Source of the DNA: Microvirga puerhi
Lineage (GTDB): Bacteria > Pseudomonadota > Alphaproteobacteria > Rhizobiales > Beijerinckiaceae
Length of the DNA: 64,000 bases
NCBI RefSeq assembly: GCF_020089865.1
Contig: NZ_JAIRBM010000024.1
Span: 1-64,000 of the forward strand
Direction: 5' to 3'
The position numbers and the translations under genes are program-made. Below, piece by piece: positions 41,100 through 49,139 of the stretch. Position 1 is the first letter of the stretch. Every line of letters begins with the position of its first letter. The notes beneath the pieces are model-generated. The model was not told where the DNA came from. It searched no databases and was given only the letters and a program-made list of their open reading frames with translations.

Positions 41100-43325
41100 A
41101 TGAGCTCCGAGACCGCCTTCGACACGGGGATCTTCAAGCCCGTCCAGGACGACTACGCCGTCACGATCCTGGAACGGATCTTCGGCTCAGTCGTGCGAGC
41201 GGTTGCCGACGGGACTGGACTATCTCAGTCTTCGACGACAATGCTTTCCCAGCTTATCGGAGTTCTAAACCTTGCGGTCATGATCTTCGGAGCGATAGTT
41301 GCTCTCTACACAACCTATTCGATGATCGCTGACACCGCTTCAGATGGCGAGGTCTTGGGAAATTCTGCCGATACCAAATACACGCTTATCAGGTCAGCCG
41401 TCGGCGCGTTTCTTCTCATTCCCGTGAGTGGTGGATTTTCCATCGCCCAATTGATTGTGATCTGGCTTCTTGTGTTGGGCTCAGGTCTTGGAGATACGGC
41501 CTGGACCAGAGTGGCGGAATCCGCCCTGTCTGGCATCAACTATACAGCCGAAAGTCAGAAGATCGGTGCATCTCCACTCATGGTGCAGGTGAGGCAGGAT
41601 TTCGCGAGAGCTCTGCAATCGAGAACAGCAGGCTACCTCTGCCAACTTCACGTGAACAAGGTTGCTACCACCTTGGGCGTCAGCGGGCAGTTGAGCCCCG
41701 TTCGCGACCAGGTCACTAAGAGATCGATCGATATCCTCAATACCAGGGATGTCTATGAAACCAGGGCTTGGTCCTTTTCTGGCAGCCGTGGGGGACTCTC
41801 GGGCGCAGATTCGGCCTGTGGGACTGTTACCCTTACGAACCTGATCGACGCCGCCAAGTCCAATGGGGCCATCATGTCGGCCAAAAGCTTCTCGGAGCTC
41901 CTAGATCAAGCGACGATAGCATCGGCAGGCCAGGCCATGCAGTCAGCGATCACGAAGCTCGATGGCGACGCTGAAACGATCGCGCAATCAATCTTTTCCG
42001 AGCAGCGGAACGAGTCGAAGATCCGTGACATGATTTCCACGGCAGTTGATGAAGCCGAACGGGCCTATTCTCAGCAGCATATCGAGAGCTTCAGATCCTC
42101 TGTAAGGACTGATCAGCTGGGAGTTGAGCTCCTTGACCAGGCCAAGCGCAACGGCTGGGTGTTTGCTGGCAACTGGCAGCGTCTGCTCAGCCAGGTCTAT
42201 GTTCGCCTTTCCTCTGGGACCAACGCGACCGAGCTCGATGCCGCGATGCCGGCACGGTATGACCGGATTTTCGGCCGTTCCTGGTGGGGTGGATCGACAG
42301 TGAACGAGGCAACCTTCCTCGGGCTCAAGGCCGACTTGCTCTACCTTTCGACGTTCGATTCCACTTTCGCCGGGGTGGCCTCGGCAGCGCGCGATGTGAA
42401 GACCATCGGGCAAGAGGATTTCAGCAACGGAAGTCAGATCCTTTCGACCGTTTACAACAAGTTCGTTCGCATCATGGGTGGTGGGCCGGCGACGAATGCT
42501 TGGCGCGATCCCATGCTTGATTTCCAAGAGGTCGGTAGCTGGTTCCTCACGGCGGGGTCTGCGATCAAGGGTGCAACTGCTCTCGCCAGCTTCATTCCCA
42601 ACAAGGCTGTTGCAGTGCTCAATGCCACTCTCGATAAGTTCTTGGACCCCATCTCAACGGCCCTTCTTCTGCTAGGCGTCGCCTTCACAGTTGTTATCCC
42701 CTACATACCCTTGCTCTACTTCATTGGAGCAGTGGTCGGCTGGGCGATTTTGGCTGTTGAGGCGATCTTCGCCATTCCCGTTGCTGTCATCATTTGGTTT
42801 GCACCGGCACGCCAGAGCTCGTTCATTGGGTCGAATCACAACGTTCTACTCACTCTTTTTGGTGTCTTGCTGCGTCCAATATTCATCGTCATAGGATTGA
42901 TCACCGCCTATATCTTGATGCGGGTCTCGGTGGACTTCATCAATGTGATCTTCTCGGGGATTATGAACATGGTGGCACCGACGGCTAACGTGGCAAGCGT
43001 CTTCATCTTCCTCGGAAGCATCTTCATTTATCTCGCCGTTATGGTCGTGACGATGCTGCACATCTGTGGCCTCATTCCAGGCCTTGGTGACTATGCGCTT
43101 GGCTGGATCGGGGTTGGCATGTCGAGCATGGTCAAAGCGAACCCGACAGAGGCCATTACCAATCGGATCAATCCGATGGGACAATTGCCGGGCGGTGGTT
43201 TCGGTGTGACCGCCCTCGGCACCCTGGCAACACGAGCAGCGCTCCGTGGGGCAGGCCGAAGCGGGGAGGAGCAAGGTCAGGGGATTCGAAAACTCATTCA
43301 AGACCGAGCGTCACGGTTATCGTAG
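41100..43325 (+). CDS. dotA: DotA/TraY polytopic T4BSS protein
   Basis: A 741-residue membrane protein with the DotA layout: an N-terminal pair of helices (about 50-75 and 98-125, VGAFLLIPVSGGFSIAQLIVIWLLVLG), a large periplasmic domain with two cysteines (about 140-500), and a cluster of helices (about 510-680) including ILAVEAIFAIPVAVIIWFAP. DotA and IncI TraY are essential inner-membrane components. The GGGFGV and GRSGEEQGQG tail is cytoplasmic. It is the last gene of the 36.5 kb transfer operon. Confidence 0.85.
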   Translation: MSSETAFDTGIFKPVQDDYAVTILERIFGSVVRAVADGTGLSQSSTTMLSQLIGVLNLAVMIFGAIVALYTTYSMIADTASDGEVLGNSADTKYTLIRSAVGAFLLIPVSGGFSIAQLIVIWLLVLGSGLGDTAWTRVAESALSGINYTAESQKIGASPLMVQVRQDFARALQSRTAGYLCQLHVNKVATTLGVSGQLSPVRDQVTKRSIDILNTRDVYETRAWSFSGSRGGLSGADSACGTVTLTNLIDAAKSNGAIMSAKSFSELLDQATIASAGQAMQSAITKLDGDAETIAQSIFSEQRNESKIRDMISTAVDEAERAYSQQHIESFRSSVRTDQLGVELLDQAKRNGWVFAGNWQRLLSQVYVRLSSGTNATELDAAMPARYDRIFGRSWWGGSTVNEATFLGLKADLLYLSTFDSTFAGVASAARDVKTIGQEDFSNGSQILSTVYNKFVRIMGGGPATNAWRDPMLDFQEVGSWFLTAGSAIKGATALASFIPNKAVAVLNATLDKFLDPISTALLLLGVAFTVVIPYIPLLYFIGAVVGWAILAVEAIFAIPVAVIIWFAPARQSSFIGSNHNVLLTLFGVLLRPIFIVIGLITAYILMRVSVDFINVIFSGIMNMVAPTANVASVFIFLGSIFIYLAVMVVTMLHICGLIPGLGDYALGWIGVGMSSMVKANPTEAITNRINPMGQLPGGGFGVTALGTLATRAALRGAGRSGEEQGQGIRKLIQDRASRLS

Positions 43326-43339
43326 TGGCATAGATTGGT

Positions 43340-43345
43340 TATAAT
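43340..43345 (+). promoter_or_regulatory. -10 box for the AbiEii-type gene pair
   Basis: A perfect TATAAT lies 14 bases after the dotA stop and would start RNA near 43352. That would exclude the GTG at 43349 as start of the next gene and favours the ATG at 43370. The -35 region is inside the end of dotA and is weak. It suggests that the toxin pair can be expressed separately from the transfer genes. Confidence 0.4.
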
Positions 43346-43369
43346 ATTGTGACGGCATCGGTGGATGAC

Positions 43370-43885
43370 ATGGACGAGCGCGTCTATAGAGCGGTCTGGC
43401 GGTTTAATGCGGCCGGCATAATGCCGACGGCAGCCGACATCGCTTCGCGCGCCTTCGGGCTTGCTTACGTCGTGGACGACCTGATTGATCGATCTGTTAA
43501 GGCCTTGGTCGGGCAGGGTCGGCTCGATGAGGCTCAGGTTTTTGAGGACGATGAGCAACTGACGGTCTTCGCTGCACGGGCAATCCGCCCGAAGTCCCAG
43601 CTGGGTCAGGGCTTGAGCAGTGCCCTTCAGTCCGTCGCCTCGCACGGAAGCACTTCTTACGGGCCGCTGACAGCCGCGCGTCTTGAGGCTGTCCTCAAAG
43701 GAGCCGTGCCCTCAGACCCGGAAAGAATTCGCGTCCACCAAGGATTGTCGGAAACCCCGCTTGCGCGCCTCTTGGAACTTGCAGCCGAGATTGGCCTGTC
43801 TGTCCAGGACCTGGACGCACGGGCGCGTGACCTCTTTGGAGAGTCCCTTGAGGAATTGACCGCGTGGCAGCCTGGCAGGAATTGA
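43370..43885 (+). CDS. Probable antitoxin partner of the AbiEii-type toxin
   Basis: A 171-residue protein. Its N-terminal 60 residues (VYRAVWRFNAAGIMPTAADIASRAFGLAYVVDDLIDRSVKALVGQGRLDEA) look like a winged helix and resemble the small protein at 18361. The C-terminal part is helical (TPLARLLELAAEIGLSVQDLDARARDLFGES). The next gene starts 22 bases before this one ends, the coupling expected of an antitoxin-toxin pair. It is not a classic AbiEi sequence by eye, so the antitoxin call rests on position and the DNA-binding-like fold. Confidence 0.55.
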   Translation: MDERVYRAVWRFNAAGIMPTAADIASRAFGLAYVVDDLIDRSVKALVGQGRLDEAQVFEDDEQLTVFAARAIRPKSQLGQGLSSALQSVASHGSTSYGPLTAARLEAVLKGAVPSDPERIRVHQGLSETPLARLLELAAEIGLSVQDLDARARDLFGESLEELTAWQPGRN

Positions 43886-44532
43886 TCCGCAGCGCCGAGG
43901 CGTTGTTGGTCAACGCCGGGATCGAGCGCAGAGAATGGGTGTGGGGCGGCGGCACGATGCTGATGCTGCGTTACGGCCATCGATCGAGCAGAGATATAGA
44001 TCTGTTCCTGAACGATCTGCAGCACCTATCCCTGCTCACTCCGCGCCTTCACGATAGGCATTTGCATGGCCTCCGTGACTACGTTGAATCTCCGAACCAT
44101 CTCCGCCTGGAGCTCGCCGCTGGGGAAATCGATTTTCTGTTGGTCGCCCCGGTGTTCCCGGATCTCAAGCCCTTGGAAATGACCCTGCCGGGTGTCATCG
44201 AAGGCCCATTCTTGGCGATGCCAGACAAGGAGATCCTGGGGCAGAAGCTGCATTATCGTGCTGCCGGCTTCAAAGGCCGTGATCTCTACGACTTCTCGGC
44301 GGTAATGCATGCCTCTCCGATGCTCAAACACGATGAAGGCCTGAGAACTGTCGCGATGGCTAAGCGCGCCGCTCTCCAGCACAGCGTCAGTACCGACCTA
44401 TGTCGCCTCGGCTTCGAGCAGGTTCAGGACCGTTCGCTTAGCATCTCATTCGAAGAGGCAAGAGCTGATTTCCTGGATTGGCTCGATCGGGGAGGGCCGG
44501 CCCCAACTCGCTCCCCAGAGCCTGGGTTATGA
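43864..44532 (+). CDS. AbiEii/AbiGii-type nucleotidyltransferase toxin
   Basis: A 222-residue nucleotidyltransferase. The diagnostic motif is WGGGTMLMLRYGHRSSRDIDLFL, with the G28-G-G-T31 loop and D44-x-D46 metal ligands, and the downstream MPDKEILGQKLHYRAAGFKGRDLYDF segment supplies the conserved lysine and D-x-x-D-like motif. AbiEii toxins add nucleotides to tRNA or other targets and arrest growth, in phage defence or plasmid maintenance. It starts at a GTG inside its partner gene. Target and activity are unknown here. Confidence 0.82.
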   Translation: MAAWQELIRSAEALLVNAGIERREWVWGGGTMLMLRYGHRSSRDIDLFLNDLQHLSLLTPRLHDRHLHGLRDYVESPNHLRLELAAGEIDFLLVAPVFPDLKPLEMTLPGVIEGPFLAMPDKEILGQKLHYRAAGFKGRDLYDFSAVMHASPMLKHDEGLRTVAMAKRAALQHSVSTDLCRLGFEQVQDRSLSISFEEARADFLDWLDRGGPAPTRSPEPGL

Positions 44533-44589
44533 GGTCCCAGAAGCATCCTTCCGCAAGGAAAGTAGCATAAAATCTGTATCCTAAAAAAG

Positions 44590-44618
44590 TTGACATTCTA
44601 AGTCTGACGCGGCAATTC
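44590..44618 (+). promoter_or_regulatory. Possible promoter of the DotJ-DotM operon
   Basis: A consensus -35 box TTGACA (44590-44595) is followed after 17 bases by CAATTC, a poor -10, 32 bases before the first gene of the 12-kb transfer operon. TTGACATT also starts the promoter-like sequence before the RTX protease gene at 61037. The weak -10 would make it dependent on a regulator. Confidence 0.35.
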
Positions 44619-44649
44619 TCCGTTGCATGTCCACGGGAGAGGATTGCGG

Positions 44650-45399
44650 ATGTCAGGTCTTGGAAAACAGGTAATTTGGTCGGGTACGATCCTTGGCTTG
44701 GCCGGGATCACAGCGGTGTCATACGTACTGACGCATCGCCAACCTGAACGCATCGCAGAAGCCCCACCTGCATACTATCCAGCAGCACCAGCGCAGCAGA
44801 TTCCTTCAACGCCGGCACAACGGCCTGAACTGCCGCCACCGCAACCGATGCGTCAGCCTCTGCCTCAGCAGCCGTCGGCAAGCGGCGCTGAGATCGCGAA
44901 GACGGCAATGCAGAACCCAGCGACAGCGAAGCAGGTCCTCGACCTGTTCGAACGATTGTCCTGGGTTCCCGGAAGCCGGGCTCAAGGTGCGGCCCGAACC
45001 GCCTATATCTTCTTCGACCCCCGATGCCCCTATTGCCATCAGGCCTTCGACGAGCTCGATCAGCAGATCCCTATCAAATGGCTCCCGATGGCGGTCTTGG
45101 AGCCGGCCGCAGGCGGCGAACGCATCGTTGCAGAGCTTTTGAAGGATGAGAATAGCGGTCCACGCCTGCCTGAGGCCTTCGCAGGACGGCTCCCTGGAAT
45201 TACCCCGTCCCCCGAGATCAGGGCAAAGCTTCTCGAGACAATTAGCGCCTTCAAGACGATGTACGAGACCCTTGGGTTGCAGGCCGGCGTACCGTTGATG
45301 TTCGTGCCGCGACCCGATGGAACCATCTACTTCCAGTCTGGGATTGAACGGGGTGATGGTCCTAAGATCATCGCCACGTTCAGGGAGGGGAAGCCGTGA
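44650..45399 (+). CDS. DsbC/thioredoxin-like periplasmic protein
   Basis: A 249-residue protein with an N-terminal membrane anchor (about 8-27), a proline/glutamine-rich linker (about 35-80) and a thioredoxin fold with the active-site motif C126-P-Y-C129 (YIFFDPRCPYCHQAF), as in DsbC/DsbG and plasmid TrbB. The cis-proline loop is GVPLMF. It should form or reshuffle disulfides in periplasmic transfer proteins; several encoded here have paired cysteines. It opens the main T4BSS operon and overlaps dotJ by four bases. Confidence 0.8.
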   Translation: MSGLGKQVIWSGTILGLAGITAVSYVLTHRQPERIAEAPPAYYPAAPAQQIPSTPAQRPELPPPQPMRQPLPQQPSASGAEIAKTAMQNPATAKQVLDLFERLSWVPGSRAQGAARTAYIFFDPRCPYCHQAFDELDQQIPIKWLPMAVLEPAAGGERIVAELLKDENSGPRLPEAFAGRLPGITPSPEIRAKLLETISAFKTMYETLGLQAGVPLMFVPRPDGTIYFQSGIERGDGPKIIATFREGKP

Positions 45400-45695
45400 G
45401 CGGAGCGTTCTCCCGAGCATTCGCACAAGGGCGCGCTTCTCCTCCCATCAATGCCTCGCAGGTTCCGGTGAACCGTCGTACCCCGTACCATTACGAGGTA
45501 CGTTTTGCAGCGCAGACACGCATCATCTGGATGCTTAGCGCAGCTCTCACGTTCTCTCTTCTTGCCTTCGGGGTTGTCTTCATCGCTGCGGATCGAACCC
45601 GCCGCTTCGATATCACGCCCTACGTTGCCGACGGCTCTGTCTTCGGGTGTCAGCCGATTGTTGTTCGGACAGTCGAACCGGAGGGTCTGCTGTGA
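45396..45695 (+). CDS. DotJ/IcmM-like inner-membrane protein
   Basis: A 99-residue protein with one membrane helix (about 44-66, IIWMLSAALTFSLLAFGVVFIAA) and a short periplasmic tail (RRFDITPYVADGS), resembling the N-terminal half of DotI without its periplasmic domain. DotJ is a truncated DotI relative that forms a ring with it in Dot/Icm systems. It overlaps the following dotI gene by four bases. The assignment is by size, topology and position. Confidence 0.6.
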   Translation: MSGAFSRAFAQGRASPPINASQVPVNRRTPYHYEVRFAAQTRIIWMLSAALTFSLLAFGVVFIAADRTRRFDITPYVADGSVFGCQPIVVRTVEPEGLL

Positions 45696-46348
45696 AGACG
45701 ATCAGCCAAGTCCATGCCGAGAACCAGGTTGCCGAGCTGATAGGGCGCAATCAGTGGAGGATCATCTATTTCCTTGGTGCATCGCTGATCCTCGCCATCT
45801 TAATGTGCTTTCTTCTGCTCTACGCAGTGACATATCGATATCCGGTCAAGCAGTTTCTATGGACTTCGGATGCGCAATCCGTCTGCACTGCGATCCCGCT
45901 GACTGAGCCCAATATCAGCGCAGCGCGCGTGAAGGATTTCGCCCTCCGTGCTGCTCTCGCGCTGAATTCATATGATTACATCAACTGGCGTCGTTCACTC
46001 GACTCTGCGCTGGAAGGCTATTTCACGCCCAGCGGTCGCTCGAACTACACCTCGGCTTTCGAAGCATCCGGCATCCTCCAGCGCGTGAGGAAGGATTATT
46101 ACGTCGTCAGCGCCGTCTCCAGCGCTGAACCCGTAATCTCTCAGGAAGGCCTTCGCGATGGCAGGTACTTTTGGGAGGTCGAGGTTCCGGTCACGATTTA
46201 TTACCGGACGAACATCGAGGTGAAACCCGAGAACCGGGTCCTGATCTTCACCATCGTCCGTATCGAACCTTCTCCCCTCAACCCGAACGGTATTGCCGCT
46301 GCCGGCGTGATTTCGCGTCAGCAGCTCCTCAAGGACGGAGAGCTGTGA
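45692..46348 (+). CDS. dotI: DotI/IcmL/TraM inner-membrane protein
   Basis: A 218-residue protein with a cytoplasmic start, one membrane helix (about 25-46) and a periplasmic IcmL-type domain (AVTYRYPVKQFLWTSDAQSVCTAIPL... WEVEVPVTIYYRTN). DotI with DotJ forms an inner-membrane ring analogous to VirB8. The GTG at 45692 overlaps the dotJ stop. dotH follows with a one-base overlap, the conserved traL-M-N order of IncI plasmids. Confidence 0.85.
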   Translation: MKTISQVHAENQVAELIGRNQWRIIYFLGASLILAILMCFLLLYAVTYRYPVKQFLWTSDAQSVCTAIPLTEPNISAARVKDFALRAALALNSYDYINWRRSLDSALEGYFTPSGRSNYTSAFEASGILQRVRKDYYVVSAVSSAEPVISQEGLRDGRYFWEVEVPVTIYYRTNIEVKPENRVLIFTIVRIEPSPLNPNGIAAAGVISRQQLLKDGEL

Positions 46349-47364
46349 TGCTCATGCGCCACCGCAAATATTTGGCCGCTGCGTTTGTTGTCTTTGCATG
46401 GTCCGTTCTGCCTCAACACGTTCTTGCTCAGAACCAGGCAGCAGCCCAGACAGGGGGAGCGGAGCCACCCCCACGTGCCGTTCGCCCGGTGACGCCAGAG
46501 GACATCAATCGCCTCAGAGGTGCCCTGACGCAGCAAAACAGCTCCCTGATCCTCAACAGAAGCGAGGTCGGGCAGCTTCGCGATCGAAGCCTGGATTCTG
46601 AGTATTCGCTGAGGCGTCCGGGGTATTCCGGCAAAAAGCCACCGACCCCACGTCGTAAGGAGCTCTTGATATCTCAAGCTCCGGACGGAAGCGTTCCCAG
46701 CCGGCTTTCTTTGGCGCAAGGCATCGTGAGTGCGGTGACCATTCTGGATCAGAAGGGGAATCCTTGGCCGATCGAGGATCTCGCCTACGATCCTCAGATG
46801 CTTTCCGTGAACGGGATTGGGTGCTCAAGTGCCGAAAAGCCCCCTCAGGCGGATAAGGAGGGCCGTCCTCACGTTCTGTATCTGATGCCCTGCCGGTTCT
46901 GGACCTGGGCTAACCTGGTCGTGAAGCTGGAACGTTCCGCTTCCCCGCTGACATTTCAGGTCGAGAGCGGATCGGATGAAGAGGGCGCCACAGTCGACAT
47001 GGCGATCGACGTGCGCGTCAAGGGCGCAGCGCCGTCACGTGGCAGCGCCACCGGCCTTGCGGCAGCCAGTGATCGGCAGCCCCGAGAGGCAGGTTTCCGG
47101 CCGGACTCGTCGTTGGACGACTTTCTAAACGGGACGCCACCTCCTGGCGCGCGAGAGCTTCGTGTTTCGGGAGATCCATCGGCCAATGCCTGGCTCTTCG
47201 GCGGAGCCCTGTACCTTAAAGGCCCACTCGTCGTCATGAACCCCGCCCACGATGCTCGCGCCAGCTACGGTGGGGTCAGCGTTTGGCGCTTCGATCATCC
47301 GATACCACGCATCCTGGCTCGTACCAGCGACGGGGCGCAGCGCGTCGTCGTCGTGGACTTCTGA
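46348..47364 (+). CDS. dotH: DotH/IcmK/TraN core-complex protein
   Basis: A 338-residue exported protein (signal peptide to about residue 28, LPQHVLAQNQ). The mature part has an N-terminal helical region with conserved PVTPEDINRLRG, then two beta-rich domains: SLAQGIVSAVTILDQKGNPWPIED and the C-terminal GARELRVSGDPSANAWLFGGALYLKGP. These are typical of DotH/TraN, which forms the outer-membrane ring with DotC and DotD. The frame upstream of ATG 46348 is a shadow of dotI. Confidence 0.87.
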   Translation: MLMRHRKYLAAAFVVFAWSVLPQHVLAQNQAAAQTGGAEPPPRAVRPVTPEDINRLRGALTQQNSSLILNRSEVGQLRDRSLDSEYSLRRPGYSGKKPPTPRRKELLISQAPDGSVPSRLSLAQGIVSAVTILDQKGNPWPIEDLAYDPQMLSVNGIGCSSAEKPPQADKEGRPHVLYLMPCRFWTWANLVVKLERSASPLTFQVESGSDEEGATVDMAIDVRVKGAAPSRGSATGLAAASDRQPREAGFRPDSSLDDFLNGTPPPGARELRVSGDPSANAWLFGGALYLKGPLVVMNPAHDARASYGGVSVWRFDHPIPRILARTSDGAQRVVVVDF

Positions 47365-47374
47365 GGGCAAGACC

Positions 47375-48541
47375 ATGGAAGACGAAAAGAAGTCACTCTT
47401 CGGCCGGTCGCTCTGGACCATTGTAGGCATCACCATCGTCCTTCTGGTGGGCGGTCTGTTCTATGCGGTGAACGGAGCACGCGGAGGGATCGATCGCGGC
47501 GGGCAAGCTCGCAGCGAAATCCCACGGGTCCCTACCGTTAAAGACGACAATATGAAGGCCGTGGGCAAGGACGAGGGCGATCGGAGATCAACGGTCAACA
47601 AGCAACAGGCCGATGCAGCCGGACAGGGAAAGTCCTTCGTTGCCCAGACCGTCATCACTGAGACGTTCAAGGCCGGCGACGACAAGGACCCCTTGAAGAT
47701 TGCCGCAGCGAGCGCTGTCCAGCCGGCCACCGCCGCCGAGCCGAGGATCGAATACCGTGAGCGCATCGTGTATCGCGATCCACCGGTCACTGATCCCACA
47801 ATCTCAGACGAGATTGCGAAGAAGATCCAGTCTCAGATCGAGAACGCACAGAAGGTGCCGCAGGCAAACTTCGTTGTCGTCCGCTTTGCAAAGCCCGAAC
47901 CGAAGCCGGTCCAGGTGAGCTCCAATGCCGGCGCATCGATTCCAGGCGATTTTGGCGTTGCCGTGCTCGCGAAGCCTGGAGATATCGTCTATGCGCGCCT
48001 AATGCTGGGTTTCAACTCGGATGATCCCCAGGCCGTCGTCTATGCGACCATCTTCGACAATCGGGAGAATGGAACCAACGGGCCGCTGCACGGATCCAGG
48101 GTCGAAGGTCAGGTGACCTATTCGCAGAACCAGGCATCGATCAAGTTCACGAAGCTGATCTCGCCTTCTGGGCGCATCGCTCAGATCAATGCCTTTGCCA
48201 TCGACGAGAACTCAGCGCGGACGGGCATCGCCCGAAACGTCGATATGCACACCTTGGAGCGCTATGGGGCGCTCGCCTTGTCGAGCCTGTTACAGGGTGT
48301 CGGGCAGGTAGGACAGACGCTTCTCAGTGGCAATCGCTCGATCTCGTATATGCCCTATTACGGGACCGTAACCTCCAACAACAACCCGGTGAACTACACC
48401 CAGGCCGGAATGGCTGTGGTGCAACCGATGGGGCAGGAGCTTGTCTCACAGGTCCGCCAGGGCATGAACCGGCCGCCGACGATCTCCACGCCCGGTGGAA
48501 TGGGTGTTGGCGTCGTCTTCACCAGCGAGGTGAAGCTTTGA
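47375..48541 (+). CDS. dotG: DotG/IcmE/TraO channel protein
   Basis: A 388-residue VirB10-like protein spanning the envelope. A membrane helix lies at about 15-34, followed by a periplasmic linker with charged and RIEYRERIVYRDPP segments and the conserved C-terminal TrbI-like domain (PGDFGVAVLAKPGDIVYARLMLGFNSDDP to the end, GVGVVFTSEVKL). It is far shorter than Legionella DotG (about 1050 residues) because it lacks the pentapeptide-like repeats, as in plasmid TraO. ATG 47375 lies 10 bases after dotH. Confidence 0.88.
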   Translation: MEDEKKSLFGRSLWTIVGITIVLLVGGLFYAVNGARGGIDRGGQARSEIPRVPTVKDDNMKAVGKDEGDRRSTVNKQQADAAGQGKSFVAQTVITETFKAGDDKDPLKIAAASAVQPATAAEPRIEYRERIVYRDPPVTDPTISDEIAKKIQSQIENAQKVPQANFVVVRFAKPEPKPVQVSSNAGASIPGDFGVAVLAKPGDIVYARLMLGFNSDDPQAVVYATIFDNRENGTNGPLHGSRVEGQVTYSQNQASIKFTKLISPSGRIAQINAFAIDENSARTGIARNVDMHTLERYGALALSSLLQGVGQVGQTLLSGNRSISYMPYYGTVTSNNNPVNYTQAGMAVVQPMGQELVSQVRQGMNRPPTISTPGGMGVGVVFTSEVKL

Positions 48542-48804
48542 ACGAGGTCGGAGATCGCACCCTTGTAGATGTTCTCAAGGATATCATTCAGCTCACAAGC
48601 ATTTGGGCTGATAGCATTATCATTCTGCTCGGGCTGATCGGTATCGCCATGTCTGGGCATGGAGCGCTCAAGCTGTATCGGGACACACAGCTTGGCGAAT
48701 CCGGCGAGACTTGGGGCAATGTTCTCAAGGTGATCATCGGAGCACTGATCACCATCGCGACGATCATCATTGCACGCGTCTCCTTCATCTTTACGGGTGA
48801 CTGA
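48538..48804 (+). CDS. Small IcmC/IcmD-like membrane protein
   Basis: An 88-residue protein with two membrane helices (about 23-42 and 62-85), separated by a GALKLYRDTQLGESGETWGN loop similar to the GLKDLYAI and SLYKLYQAS loops of the proteins at 9765 and 52104. Its TTG start overlaps the dotG stop. IncI traQ/traR products take this place between TraO and TraU. Three such proteins in one system suggest a hetero-oligomer. Confidence 0.6.
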   Translation: MNEVGDRTLVDVLKDIIQLTSIWADSIIILLGLIGIAMSGHGALKLYRDTQLGESGETWGNVLKVIIGALITIATIIIARVSFIFTGD

Positions 48805-49139
48805 TGATCGAACAACGGGAATTTTTCCTCGTAACCTCGTTGCCGTCTCGCGAAGCGGATCACACCGTCGATGATCTCACGGCTACCCAAGCTCAGCGAG
48901 AATACCTCGCCGATATCGAGCGGATCGGGATGCAATCCCTCAACGACATCCTTTGGAATGACGCGGCGCATCTCCAAACTGCGATCGAGGTCACGCTCGG
49001 TGAGATGGGACTCGAGGGCCTGGCTTCCAAGGAAGCCATGGAGGCGCTTCTGAGCCCGGCCGGCGAGCGCATGCTTCGTGACAGATTCCCCTTTCTTCAC
49101 CTGTATTTTAACAAGCAGGTAGGCGCTTCCAATGCCTAA
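48804..49139 (+). CDS. Hypothetical protein between IcmC/D-like and dotO genes
   Basis: A 111-residue cytoplasmic helical protein (EREFFLVTSLPSREADHTVDDL-like start) with no membrane segment. It overlaps the previous gene by one base and dotO by eight. IncI plasmids carry traT here and Dot/Icm systems carry icmJ before icmB; this product lacks the IcmJ cysteine motif. It may be an adaptor of the DotO ATPase. Confidence 0.6.
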   Translation: MIEQREFFLVTSLPSREADHTVDDLTATQAQREYLADIERIGMQSLNDILWNDAAHLQTAIEVTLGEMGLEGLASKEAMEALLSPAGERMLRDRFPFLHLYFNKQVGASNA

